Source: Aaosphaeria pasadenensis
Taxonomy: Eukaryota; Ascomycota; Dothideomycetes; Pleosporales
Reading direction: 5' to 3'
Length of the DNA: 64,000 nucleotides
NCBI GenBank assembly: GCA_022813625.1
Contig: JAKLMB010000043.1
Span: forward strand, 62,001 to 126,000
Shown here: positions 41,343-53,368 of the stretch, one piece after another
Layout of the letters: each line of letters starts with the position of its first letter
Numbering within the stretch: the first letter of the stretch is position 1
Made by a program: the position numbers and the translations under genes
Notes under the pieces: model-generated
Told to the model about the DNA's origin: nothing
Database searches by the model: none
Seen by the model: only the letters and a program-made list of their open reading frames with translations

Positions 41343-44300
41343 ATATAATTACCTCGAGCTGAATGTGTGTTCCAGTGTGGACGGTCGCTTACAGCAACAA
41401 CTCTGTTCTTGTAGATTGATGTCATTGCTTAGATCTAAGTTTCTCATTCATACATGATCATACAAGAGGCCATTTTCAGAAATCCAGCGAATCGTTGGCA
41501 TTGCAGTTATCTTCCAGGGGATCAATATGACAACAGACGCAATTAGCGCCTTATTTCATTAGCCTCCAAGTCAATTCTTCTACAAGTAGTGTTGTATCAT
41601 CAACACCAAATCTCCACCACTGCCCCTTATCCATCGAACTCCCCTCACTCGTCCCAAGTGACTACTATCGTGAAATAAGTACACTCAAAAAGGTCAAACG
41701 GTCACATACGACCATTGGACTATGAAAACAGGGCTTCCCGTTCGCTCAGCCATACTTAAGCATAGTACCGGCGGACTAGTAGTTGAGTGGGTGACCATCA
41801 GCGAATCCCCGCTGTTGTATGTTTTTTGATTTTTTTTTTGCCGGTCTGGAAGGTATCGAGAGTGAGGAAGAAAGAGGGAGTGCGTGGGTAGTTGGTACTC
41901 TTTTTGGCCCCGTTGGGAGGGGGAGGATTTAGGAGCTGGAGGAGGAGATGTTGGACGGTGAACAAGTCCTTCAGGGGCTACTCGCAACACAACTAATTAC
42001 TTACACATCAGATCTCGCCCTATTCATGCACAAAGGAAGGAATGTTTTGGGAACCTTTAGGAAGCCTTGATGTATCTAACTGGTATTTGTATACTGTCAT
42101 TGGCAACGAATTTCGCAACGATGTGTAATTTCTACTTAGCCGACTAGGCGACCAAGACAGGATCCGTGAAAATGGCATGATGCTGTTCTCATTGCTACTG
42201 ACACAGGTCAAGGGAACTATCATTTCTGTCCCAGCGGTGATCGGTTTCTAGTGTCATGATTTATGAAGTATCGAGTGTTTTCGGTGCATTTGGGAAAGCA
42301 AGTGATCTAGCGTAGTGTACACTGCACAGCAGGTTGGTTTCTAGAGCCGTGACTTTTAAGCGCTCAATATACTGTTGAGCTGGAATTCATGAGGATGGCC
42401 ATGCGGTATCGAGGTCTACGTGGCGCGGAGCCGCAGTGCTTCTATGGGTTCGAGACTGTCCAACTAGAAGTCTCAGTCGGAATTGGACTATAACTGCCGC
42501 GAACACTTGTGATCTAGGTTGTGTAGTGAAAGGACCTAGCCGATTTTCGAAAGAACCAGATTGGCTTGGGGATGATGATGATCGCGACAGTGAAGATGAA
42601 GCCAAGTCTATATCGGACGGACTTCGGACGCATTGGTTGGCTCACCTGAGTAACGCTTCCGCTGCAAGATTTCCACAGTATACTACAACAACAGCAGTGG
42701 GTTGTCCTTTTTTTCTTATCTTTCGCTGCCACTGCTTACCTATCCACGGCAATATCAGGCAGAGATGTATCAACTACTGGACTATTCGGGAAATCAAGCC
42801 AAGGAATGATATGAGTTGACCAATGATATCGTGCTGTGTTTCGTGGTTGACATGACCGAATTGGGAACATTTGCGCGGAGATTTTCCGTCCAATCGTCAG
42901 CTGCACACGTGTGCTGTGCAACACCTCCAAAGGCATAAAAGTTGTGTCGCGGAAAAATATGACGGTATAGGAAGGATGAGTACGCAAACCGAGGTTCTGG
43001 AGGTGAAGACAAGGTGATTTATAGAGAACGGATGGTGCTAATTGAATAGCAGGTCCGATCTCATTTCCACTACAAGTTTTCATCAGTAGTTAAGAATGAT
43101 ATGTCTGTCTTACCTTCCGAAAGACATTAAGCACTCACTCTCGTGTCTTGGGTGCATAGGGTGAAACCATTCTCCGACCCCGACAGCGCAGGGGACAGGA
43201 CGTATCGCTTCAGCCTCTCCTAACAGCATTTTGTCAATCCTCAAGCACAACTCCAACGCACAAAAGGGTCGCAATGATGACTGAATTGCGAAGGACCTCT
43301 CAATAGGGGACATCGGTTCCTCCGAAAATGTAACCAGATCTCTCTATAGCTCCTTAGGGTGATGACATCATCCTTAGCAATGGCGCAGTTCGCAGCATGC
43401 GTGCCAGGATGCCGCCGGATTGCTTGCCATTTCAACATTGAGATATCGAGGTACGAAGCTCGGCGGCCACTGGACCAAGTTAGCAAAGGTTCGTCTTCGT
43501 CGCTCTTGCTGCTCGTCAACTAACAACCTAGGGCTATCAACTGTTCATGCGTGCTGCATGAATCCATGCCTTCAGGTCCGTCGAGCTGTCCCCAAGATGG
43601 CCGGCATCAATCTTATTTCGTTTACACCGCGAACTCGGAAGCATCGTCTCCGTGACCGACCCGACCGAAATCGAGACGAGCAGTGCCGGGGACACGGAGG
43701 TGGCCACGCTTCTAGTCACACAATAGCACATGGACAGGTACAACTTCGTTTGCGCTTTTACGTTGAGCGATGCAACTCTGGCGAAGAGAGGCGGGAGGCG
43801 ATTGAAGACATAGGCGAAGGGCTTAAGGTGCGGGGGCCATAGTTGACGGGTTGCGAGGACAGGCATCTTGACATTGTTGCAGCTAACAATAGTCGCAGGG
43901 CACCGCAGTGGAATTGCAAGGTTGGCGAATCACCGATCAGACTTCAGGTGCCATGGACTGCGGCGAGAGCATCACGGCGATCACGGCTTTCCGTTCACGA
44001 TATTCCTTTGTCGCCGATTAATCGTTTCTCACGAGCGTATACCCGATTTTGGACCACACCGAGTTGGAAATCTGGTGGATGGGATACAGGATTGATGGGG
44101 CGGGAAGTGGGAGTTGCTTGAGGAACAACACCATGGCAGAAAGCACTCTGATATTAAAGTGAATCAGGGCGTTCCTGACAGGTGCGGACGTAGTGGTTGG
44201 CGACAACGGGTGTGGGCTCCAGTGATGGAAAAATTTGGGACATAATTCATGAGGCATGTCTCGTCACCTTCCCTTGTGCGCTGTAGCGTAGAGGTCATGA

Positions 44301-44398
44301 CCAATACTGAAGACTGTGTGGTGAATTTTTGTATTGCGCTTTACCTTGCATAAAAAGAATATGGAGCCTTACAGTGAATTGTTCTTCGCATCATGATT
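41343..44398. other. Gene-poor region of about 3 kb
   Basis: Lies between the 3' ends of the GH3 gene and the leftward Zn2Cys6 gene. Short overlapping frames on both strands (42387-42819, 43110-43866) show no domain and look like random opens. A poly-T run occurs near 41820-41840. Confidence 0.45.
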
Positions 44399-46867
44399 TC
44401 ATCCAAGCATAACTGACGAGGTTAGCAAAGTTCAGTAATGTGGGAACGTAGAGCTTATCCACGTACCTTCCCAGCCAAAGTCCTTCATAACGCCTAACCA
44501 ATGCAATTGTCCTTGAACTGTGTAATCAACACTGCCGGATCTCGTGATCGGGTCAATGCCCGTATTGAATACTGATGAAATAGGGAAATCGGGAGACGCG
44601 GATCGGGCTGCCTTAGAGCCTCTTCGTAGTCGGTTATCATAGTTTTCCATCTGTGTCGCGTAATCTTCACCGACGAGACGCATGGGGTCCAGCCTATTCA
44701 GTCCGGCGGTTGTGTCTGCTGCTATCGATGAAAGATGGGGAGATACTTTGGCGCCGGTCCGTGAACAGAACCCTTTACGAGCGGCATATTCGTCTTTCCT
44801 TCTCCAAGCCTCTTCTGTGATGCTGAAACATCTCTCCACGACCCCAGTGATCATCCGCTTACCCATCGTTGCCCAACGTTCTTTGACCCACTCGCGATCC
44901 TCCTCTTCAGTAGCCTCACACCCTGCCTGCATGAGCGGAAAATGGTGTGTGACAAGGGTGGTAGACGACAGAGGGATGGTTGCCAAGAAAACAAGGACTT
45001 TCTGACCAAGCTGCCAATATGATGATTTATCTGGCAATTCGGGCACGGCTTGCTGAAGAAGCAAGAGCGTAGCCCAGCGATACGCTTCGGCAGTCTGTAT
45101 TGAGTCGGACACAGTAGAGGAGGGATTGTCGACTCCCGAAAGGTTGACCTGTGGGGACCACCGCTCAATGGCCTTCTTCAACTCGATAGCTCGTGATATT
45201 ATCGCGGGTGAATTTCGCTTCATGTTCCTAGCACGGATACAGCCGACTATATCCCCAACAGCTCCGATTATTGGGAAGAGTGTGCAGGCGAATCCCATCA
45301 ACGAATCAGAATGTGGTCCGTTCTCCGATGGATCAGGGAAGTAGTCGATCTGCCTAGATAATGACGTATCTTCAAACGTCGACGTGAGGCGGGCGATGAC
45401 ATCCATGTAGAGGAAGTCGCTGATTAGAAAGTCGAGAAGAGGAGACCGGTTTGGGGTATCTCGAGCTTGTTTCACGAGTGCCCGCGCTCCGTCAATGTGG
45501 TGTTTTCCAGTGGGTCTGGTACAATCCCAAGCCTCTGCCCAAGCAAGAGCTAGGGACGCAGCCAGCGCAGCATCAAGAGAAATCGTACCACTGTCAATGT
45601 TAGCAGCTAGGTTTTCCATACTGCATTGGACATGTCCAATCGCTTGTGTACGAAGGTCTGGTTGGGCGCGGCTCATATGATAGCATGTCATTGCAGCAAC
45701 AGCATGATACAGTGCAGGATACTCTTTGGCAAGTGGCCAAACGTACTCCTTCCACGGGTTCACCCCATCGTCGTCCTCAATCGATAAGATGCGGCTGGTG
45801 TATTGGTGAAATACAGTGGAGATGATCTCTGGAGTGGCATTCCGGAATTGAGGCTGCCGGAAGATTTCGTTCCAATCCTGTTCGTTCACAGACGCGGAAC
45901 GGGGCGGAGGTCGCCACAAAGGCCGAGGCGGGACATTAAAGTTGGGAATGTCGTCCATGTGGAAATCGTCCTGTGTAACAAGAGGTGACGGCGCAGCTTG
46001 CTCCAGTAATGCATCGAAAGTGTCGAAACCGTATGAACGCCAATCGAAATGATCTTGTGCCTCCCTGGAAGTCTCTCGATCCAGGAATTCGAGATCGTTA
46101 AGAGGGGAAACATGTTGCTGATCTCCCAAGTCAACATCTTCTGCCAGGCCTGCCAACAGTACGTCTGAATCGAGCCATGTGGCATTAGGAGAGAAATTCC
46201 AACTTCCATTGGAACGTTGATCGATGGGTGTGACCAGTCTTTCTGAAGGCGGGTTCGAATTGGTACTCGCCTGATGTGGCAAGCTACCCGAAGGCTGTCT
46301 TTGGTGGTGAGAAGACTGCGAGGGGATGTTGATAGGATTGTTGCCGCTCATCCTACCGAAGGCTTCGTTTACATTGCCAGAAGTAGGAGAGCCAAGAGGC
46401 AATGATTGATCATTGCTACGCTCGGCGTTGGATTTGGATGCTTTCAAAATTCAGTTTCGATTATTGAAGTAGATACTGCTCATATTTACCTCCGGAAGGG
46501 CGCGATGCTGGGTTCGGGTTTTGGGCCCGAGGCTGGCCGAAGGCTTTCCATTTGAGATCCTTTTTGTAGCCACCGCAGGGAATTCCACGACGGGTACATT
46601 GTTGACATGAGGGTTTCGCTTCATCGCACTTCATTCTTTTCGCTTTGCAAGTTAGGCAGCCTGCGCCGTCAGCATATTGTTGTAAGGATGTGCATGTCTG
46701 CATGGCGTCATAGGTCCAGCAGCGAGGAATGTTGGGGACGTGCCATTACGACTCTTTGGCTGCTTGCGCTTGATCCCATCTTCTTCACCCGTCTTCTGCA
46801 CTTCAGCCGTCTTAGGAGCAAGAGGTCTCGGGTTCCTGTTGGCGGCGGGTTTGGGGTCCGGCGTCAT
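44399..46867 (-). CDS. Zn2Cys6 transcription factor, Fungal_trans_2 type
   Basis: 758-aa nuclear regulator. Exons: complement(46750..46867), complement(46490..46660), complement(44467..46440), complement(44399..44412). The zinc cluster is Cys41-x2-Cys44-x6-Cys51-x6-Cys58-x2-Cys61-x6-Cys68 (CLTCKAKRMKCDEAKPSCQQC). It is followed by a Pro/Asn/Gln-rich linker and a ~450-residue Fungal_trans_2-like helical region (ALYHAVAAMTCYHMSRAQPD, ISDFLYMDVIARLTS, CTLFPIIGAVGDIVG, LVTHHFPLMQAGCEA, RWATMGKRM), as in the Pro1/Acr2-like group. Intron 1 is read with donor GTAATG (C|GTAATG); a GC-AG alternative one codon on would give N-G instead of R. The final exon is only 14 nt (V-M-L-G-stop) and is set by a CTAAC branch point; reading through instead would end the protein at 44432. 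Targets unknown. Confidence 0.8.
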
Positions 46868-47738
46868 GATGATGAGATACGAGAAGATATATGCATGCTT
46901 TGTTGGGAGGCGGCATCCGATCCCGTGCTGAAAGCTACGAGGAGGGGGATGAAAGCAAAGACTGAACAAAAGAAGTCAAGGAAGGGGAAATATGAGATGC
47001 AGGACGCTGGGCAAGATGAGAATGAGAGGAGGAGGCTTGTTGGATGAGACTATGTTGAGTATGGAAAGGAAAAGTCAGATGAGCGTTAACTAGAGCAGTT
47101 CGGTGGGGGTTTTGGGTGCTGGGATTGTGTGTTGTTGGGGTGAGCTGGGCTGGGTTCGTTCCTTTCTTCTTCACACACTGCGAAGGCTTGGAGGGGGTTT
47201 CAGCCGATCTTAGGGGCACTTACGGCACTAGAACTTGTATCGTAAGCGACCCCGCATTATCTCCGCGTGATTCGCCTCAATTTCAGACAGGAGAAGGACA
47301 AGAAGGGATTGATTGTGTTCTACCGCATCTACACATGAGTCGAGTTTTCCCTCTACTTCTCTTGGTTGTATAATTAGCTGAGTGCGCTAGACCCATTCAC
47401 ACCAAAGTAGAATCAAATCACAGTTGTTGATTCGAACAATTCTGTTGCTTAAAAAAATATCCCGAACGCCGGACAAAAGATAGCTGACCCCAAAAAAAGA
47501 GCCATCCCAACATTGGTCGTCCCGTTATCGCTGCTGTGTAGATCCCATGGCTACATGATGATTGCTTTTGTTCGTTCTGTGGGTCAGCATCCAGGAACCG
47601 CCTTCATCCAGCGTCATCGTCGAGACAAGTAGATAACACCACCGCTAGATAGATAGATACATAGATAGAGTAAGATGTACGTCACACGCCGTTTACCAGC
47701 CTGAGTGGTAGTTATTATTGTTCTTCGTTATCGAGTCC
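46868..47738. other. Intergenic region, nothing recognised
   Basis: 870 bp upstream of the Zn2Cys6 gene, downstream of the reductase gene. It includes a run of short GATA repeats (about 47646-47668). Open frames on both strands here lack coding features. Confidence 0.45.
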
Positions 47739-48344
47739 CTATCGGTGTAGATCGGAACCGCATGATCCCGGAGCCGCAGGGAGCGACGCAACCAAATACG
47801 TGCACATCAAAATGCCACTACCTGGCAATCGTCGCGTAGACTCTAGCGACAATTCTATCGTCGTTTTCTTATCTCCAGCAGCGTTGCCGCCGACCATCTT
47901 CACGCCTTCCCCGATCAGGACAGGCATGATGGCCGTCTCGACGGTGTCGACCAGGCCAGCATTCAAAAGACACGTAGCCAGCTGTCCACCTCCGAAGAGC
48001 CAGATGTCTCGTGCTACGCCACCACCACCACCGGCGGCTCCTTTCAATTGTTCTACAAATTCTTCCACGCGCTCTGCAACTATCGTGACTTCTGGGTGTT
48101 CTTCGGCCTTCATGCTTTTACTGACGACGATGAGCGCATCGCGGGTCATTGCCCGCAGGGGATTCTGCTCGCCGTACGCCTGCATGGTTTCGTAGGTTTT
48201 GCGGCCCATTACGAATGTCGAAAACGATGCGTATAGCGCGGCGAAATCAATACTGGGATCCTCGACAATCCAGTCCGTAGTGCCATCCGGAGAAGCTATG
48301 AAGCCGTCGAGGGAAACAGCGACGTTGTATCGTAGCCGACGCAT
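47739..48344 (-). CDS. RibD C-terminal/DHFR-like reductase domain protein
   Basis: 201-aa single-exon protein of the RibD_C (bacterial-type dihydrofolate reductase fold) superfamily, NADPH-dependent reductase-like. The N-terminus MRRLRYNVAVSLDGFIASPDG is the family hallmark (SLDGFIA), followed by VMGRKTYETM, a Gly-rich loop, IWLFGGGQLATCLLNAGLVDTVETAIMPVLIGEG (nucleotide-binding GGG and the family PVLLG block) and LESTRRLPGSGILMCTYLVA. A run of Gly residues (GGGGG) in the middle and ~15 extra residues at the C-terminus are unusual. The nearest well-known relatives are bacterial YwjB/YyaP-like proteins, so an old horizontal origin is possible but not shown here. Substrate unknown. Confidence 0.85.
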   Translation of the reverse strand: MRRLRYNVAVSLDGFIASPDGTTDWIVEDPSIDFAALYASFSTFVMGRKTYETMQAYGEQNPLRAMTRDALIVVSKSMKAEEHPEVTIVAERVEEFVEQLKGAAGGGGGVARDIWLFGGGQLATCLLNAGLVDTVETAIMPVLIGEGVKMVGGNAAGDKKTTIELSLESTRRLPGSGILMCTYLVASLPAAPGSCGSDLHR

Positions 48345-49971
48345 TGTGGTTGTTGTTCGTGAGAACGGCTGTGCATATATGTGCAGTCTAGATCGAAGCC
48401 CGCAGGAAGGATTGCAGCAGAGATAAAGACGGTCCGACCAGTGGGGGAGGTCGAAATTCGAACAACGGAGAGATAGTCATAACGGCGTGTGACTTATTGT
48501 ACCTCCTGCTCCCCGACTCCTGTCCTGGGCACTTCCGACGACTCTTGGAGACGATGACTCTGGACCCTGTTGCCGTTTTAAGGTATTCCTGTCTAATCCC
48601 GATATGGTAATGCTTGACTAATGGCAACCAATCACATACCGTCCCAATCATGCATACACATTGATCATCCCAGGCATAATAGGTTTAGTTTCCCATTGGA
48701 AGAGGATTGCAGTACGGAAGCATGGGGGAGAGTTCTGATGTGTACGAATCAGAACGTGGAGCATCTATTGAGCCGATGCATGCTCTTGTATATCCATAAG
48801 CTCCGAGTGAACCTCGCTTCGAATAACGGAGAAGAGACGTTGCGTTGCCAACTCACTTGGTGCAGCGCTTTGTGGTGGTCTAGACAGCCGCATGCAATAG
48901 GAACATACGAGTACCAGAAACTATTTTGCATGCATATCCTTCGTCATCTGACACCGTCACTAAGCAGAAATACCAACTGGACCCTGGGGACGGATAAGCA
49001 AAGCAAGGAGGGGTAACTGCGGTTGAATCCGTTCCGACGGTAATTACCGAGAGGCGCCCACGACATAACCAACGATGACATTCATTGACATTGGCCAATG
49101 ATCTAGTGAGTATTCATCGTAAACTGAGCTACGAGGTACCTATCATATTAGAGCAATGTCTTTCATAACGTGTCTTCGAATAATAACTAACTACACTTAG
49201 ATCCTTCGTTATTGGAACACGCCCTGGTCGTCTCACACAACACACAACAAGCAACCTCCTCCACAACTAACAATCTCTAGTTGTCTGCAAATTAACTCTT
49301 CGAAAGTAGCGTTGGCTTCATAACTAAGTGGCTACGTATGGAGGCATTGATTTGGAATTCGCTTTGGTACTAGCCGAGCATATGGTACAATCGGACGATC
49401 GCCCCGTTATTGAATAATAGAACACATGTCACGGGGCGAAATCCCCGGGCGTAAACAACAGCCTCATAAACTGCACGTATGTACCCCGTACTATTAAACA
49501 AAGTAGACAGACAGCCTCGTCGATATCTTGGGGGCATATTTCATCTTCCTTCTCTCGTTTAGTCTCACCCCACAGGCGTGACGCCTTTGAACGTCAAACA
49601 TGTTTCCACAGGAGCAAGATACATTGGTACTAGAACTCTTCACCGTGGTGGATGACAAGGCTGTCGGTTTCGCTTTCGAACTCAACGTAGTATCATTGGC
49701 ATTACAATACTAACAACCTCCTCGACATTCCTTCACAACGGCTAGCAATGCATTGATGGGTTAGAAACACTGCATAGGGAAGAGGAACATCGTAAACCTC
49801 CATAGACGGTGACAACACAGAAACAGTAAAAAACCACAATCAATCAAACTCCCATATTTATATCTACATTACCCACTGTCTTACCCATCAAACTCTCCAG
49901 CTTCAACTTCATAATCTCACCACCCACCTCCTACAACACCAACAATCAACACCACCGCCACCATCGACACA
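48345..49971. other. Gene-poor region of about 1.6 kb
   Basis: Between the divergent reductase gene and the secreted-protein gene. The plus-strand frame 48621-49016 has no recognisable feature. CT/CA-rich sequence just before 49972 is probably the 5' leader of the next gene. Confidence 0.45.
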
Positions 49972-51208
49972 ATGCCCCACCCGAAACACATCCTACCCCT
50001 TTCCCTCCTTCTCCCTTTCACCAATGGCGCCCTACCCCCCGGCTACTCCCCCTTTCCCGTTCCTGGCCAAGCACAGTTCAACACGACCATCACCCCCAAC
50101 ATGACCCTCCTGAAATCCGACCGTCTCTCCTACTTCTCCAGCGCCCTTTACTTCTCCAACTTCCCCAATAATCACCCCTTCGCCTACGGGGAAAAGAATG
50201 CGGACCATCAGTTCGCAGCGCTGACGCGCGACGTCTTCATCGGGATGGACAAGGTGGGGCGGGAGTGGGAGGAGGGGAAGGGGAAGGTGGGGGACCAGCC
50301 GCGGCATGAGGATGAGTGGAGGCCGGAGATCATGAGCGGGATGGTGGTGCGCGGGGATCTGTTGTTTTTGTCGAGTTTCAAACTGAAAGATATGGGAAAC
50401 GGGACGACGGGGTTGAGGTTTGATGGGAAGGGTGAGGGAGAGAAGGGTAGTCAGGCGAGGGAGGAACTGTATGATGGGTTCGTTTTGATTCCTTTTCCTT
50501 ATTTCTGGAGGTCGCTGTTGCGGGACGTGAGACGCAGACTAACGATGAGTATAGAGTGAAGGAGTGTCTCGTAGACTGCAAAGACATCTTCCTCGCCGAA
50601 GAACCCGTGATCCCAGCTCGACAGCGTCGAGACGATGGCGGTGGTATGCCCGAGGGTCCTCGTTCAGACGAGATAGCCAGATTGAAAAAGAAGGCTACTT
50701 GCGTAAGTTTCTCTCGCTACCCTTACCTGTATCAAATCATCATGAGACTGTCACTGACCTTAAGGAACAGAGCCAATGCGCGCTCCTCCAGCTCTTCATG
50801 CACAACGACACCGACCGCGCAGACTGCGACAACGCCCGCTTCGTCAGCTTCAGTCTCACTGAATCCATCACTGCCTCGCCATCCGGCTCCAAGGAAGACG
50901 TCCCGCTCATCGACAAGATCAGCATTCTCGACCCATGCAAGGACGGCGGCATCGACGGCTTCGATTGCGGACGCGCCGTTAAGTTGTGCGGGAAAGGGAG
51001 TCGTACCATATTTGAGCAGGTGGGGAAGGCGATGTACATGCTCGGGCCGTGGTTCCTAGAGCAGGATAGTATATATGAAGGGGAAGGGAAGGAGACGTTA
51101 GTGGAGCCGGAGTATATGTACAATGACTCGAAGAGGTATTTTGAGTTCAAGGGTGCAGGGTTTGATGCGGATTCCGTGGTGCTGGAGGATGTGAACGAGG
51201 TGAATTGA
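49972..51208 (+). CDS. Secreted hypothetical protein
   Basis: 374-aa predicted secreted protein. Exons are 49972..50510, 50555..50702 and 50771..51208. Intron 1 is short (44 nt) with a weak donor (GTCGCT) but a good ACTAAC branch point; a donor at GTTCGT, 33 nt upstream, is the alternative and would remove an 11-residue segment. Intron 2 uses GTAAGT, CTGAC and ACAG. The protein has a signal peptide (about 1-20), then GYSPFPVPGQAQFNTTITPNMT, several N-glycosylation sequons, and eight Cys in the later part (VKECLVDCKDIF, KKKATC, SQCALL, RADCDN, LDPCKDG, DCGRAVKLC). I do not recognise the family. No catalytic motif is evident. Confidence 0.75.
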
Positions 51209-51937
51209 ACTGCTGGGTCTATGGTGATGGGGAGTACTTGATGTTGGTCTTTGGGACTTCTAGGAGTGCAACGTATTTGGTATTTGTGAAGATTGATTTG
51301 CAGTTTCTCGCGAAATAGTGCGATTTAGAGTACGCATCCCTTGTGAATGATGTTAGTTCGGCTTGTATGCCTCCTTATTCAAAGATTACACAAAACACAT
51401 GGGCTTTCCATATTAGAAGAAAGATCTAGACAGATGTATATATCTCAACCGTACGCCCAGCTCCCAGAGCCCAAGACAATCAGCTTATGCAACAAAGAGA
51501 AGAAGCAGACAGGGCGCGGACCTTCAGTTCTTTTTCCAGTTCAAGCATAAAGTTGATCTCTACAACAATAGATGATGATACTCTGCTCCCAATAGACCCA
51601 TTGTCCGGCAAACACTTCCTCACAATCGATCGACCAGCAACATTAAGATCCCTAGCAAGCCGACTAGGTTTTCATTTATTCGTGTCATAAAGCCATCGAG
51701 CCATCGTTTAGTATAGTTTGCAACGTGCTCACTCTACGCGTACAGTGTCGTATTGCACATACAGTCTTGTATTGCCGCTCACTATCTTGCCAACTCCGAT
51801 AGGAGAACGAGGCCCCTTTGCACATTCTATCTAACCCAGTCTTGCAGCACCATCAGAACCCACACGCACCAGAAACCCTCATTCCATCCTTCCCACCCAC
51901 TCTCAAACCACCCACCCCAAACCCCATCATCAATTAC
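51209..51937. other. Intergenic region between convergent genes
   Basis: 729 bp holding the 3' ends of the secreted-protein gene and the epimerase gene. Frames at 51753-52106 and 51818-52495 are Pro-rich antisense shadows of the epimerase. Confidence 0.5.
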
Positions 51938-53030
51938 CTACCGCACAGCCTGCATCCCAAGTCTCCCCGCCTCCCCCCTCACAACCCCCCCAATCTCCTC
52001 CACCAAACTCCGTCCCCTAGGAACCCACCCGAGCACCTCCCTCGCCCTCTCAGCAACGCACAGAGAATTCGTCCCCCAAAACAACGACGCAAACTCCCAC
52101 ACCTGATCCGCCTCCTCCCACCCCAACGCCTCCACCTCCCCAGTACTACCCCTCAAAAACCCCTGATACACCGCCTCCCGCACCACCATCGCCGCGACAT
52201 CACCCCATCTCACGACCCCCGAAGCTACGAAATAGAACCCCTCAGGCCCCCATGTGCCGCGGAACGCACCACTCGCCGCGTCCTCGACGAGCGCGAGGAT
52301 CAGACTCGACACGTCGTGGACGTGCACCGTCGACCAGCGGTTCTCCCCGCGTTCGACCGAGAACCCGGATCCGCGCTGCAGGATGTGGGACGCGAGTTCT
52401 GGGACTTGGATGCTGCGTTTGTTGCCGGGGCCGCGGCCGGGGCCGTAGATGGTGGGCGGGCAGACGATTGCGGTTTTGATGCGTGGGTTAGTTGAATTGA
52501 GGTGGGTTATGGTGGCGTCGACGGCCTTGTGCGGGGCGTCGGAGGGGAGGGAGAGGATTCCGTTGATGGAGTGCAGGTCGTTGTAGGTTTTGTCGCTGTG
52601 GGTTCCGTAGGTTTGGTTGGTGAGGTCGGGGAGGCAGAGGATGTCGGAGCCGGAGAGGTGGATGATTGATTTGGTACCGCTGGAGCTGGCGAGGTTGGAT
52701 AGGCCTTTGGAGATGGCTTGCACGGCGCCGAGGTGCTCGCAGCTGGCGAGGTGGCATATGATGTCGGCTTTGGCGACCTGTTCTGTGAGGAGGTCCGAGT
52801 CGTCGAGATCACCTATGACTGTGGACAGGGAAGGGTACTGGCTGGTGAGCAGGGCGGCCTTTTCGGCGCTGCGTACCAGACAAGTGATGTCGTATTCAGG
52901 ATGAGCCTCGACGATGGTGTAGAGTGCATCTCCACCGATGTAACCGGTAGCTCCAGTCCTATGAATTTCAGTCAGCATCGACGTGGATCATCATGGGAAT
53001 TGGGGAAACTGACAAGAATATCTTCGCCAT
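51938..53030 (-). CDS. NAD-dependent epimerase/dehydratase (extended SDR)
   Basis: 345-aa cytosolic protein of the extended SDR/NmrA-like group. Exons are complement(53014..53030), only 17 nt, and complement(51938..52958); the 55-nt intron has a GTCAGT donor, a CTGAC branch point and a CATAG acceptor, and joins MAKIFL to TGATGYIGGD. The Rossmann loop TGATGYIGG (7-15) is intact, followed by ITCLVRSAEKA, IGDLDDSDLL, ADIICHLAS and VCPPTIYGPG. The usual catalytic Tyr-x3-Lys is not clear: the expected place reads TYNDLHS, so catalysis may differ. C-terminal region: WSTVHVHDVSSLILALVED, typical of this group. Divergent from a Zn2Cys6 gene 338 bp away. Confidence 0.87.
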
Positions 53031-53368
53031 GATCGAAAGTTTCTCCTGTAAGAATGATATTTCACAACAAGACTCGGGTAAGTAGGCGATGCGTTGGGAC
53101 TTTATAGTCTTTTTCTCTTCCCTTTCGTTCAAGAACCAATGTCTGGTGCATTGTAAATGTAGAACCCGATGTAACCCGTTTAGGAAATCTTCATCGACCA
53201 AATCATTAGCGTCCTTTGAGATCGGCTACTTGGGGCTTAGCTTCGTTGATCCTCCGCATGTCATATATCCATGATATCGTTTCTCATTTCTATCTTCATA
53301 CTTACCTACGTAAGATACCCAACAACCTCTCACTAAGTCTGAAAGGTAATGAATGACTGACCCCAAAA
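53031..53368. promoter_or_regulatory. Shared promoter of the epimerase and Zn2Cys6 genes
   Basis: 338 bp between divergent starts. It contains a direct repeat ACCCG-N5-ACCCG (CCG at 53166-53168 and 53176-53178, spacing 7), a possible Zn2Cys6 recognition arrangement. Weak evidence. Confidence 0.35.

Noticed and set aside
46661..46749. GC-AG intron at the zinc cluster of the 44-47 kb regulator
   Set aside because: A GT-AG intron with donor GTAATG four bases upstream gives the same frame with a common signal, so the rarer type is unnecessary.
52254..52495. Arg/Pro-rich plus frames across the epimerase
   Set aside because: Antisense of a GC-rich coding exon; typical shadow composition.
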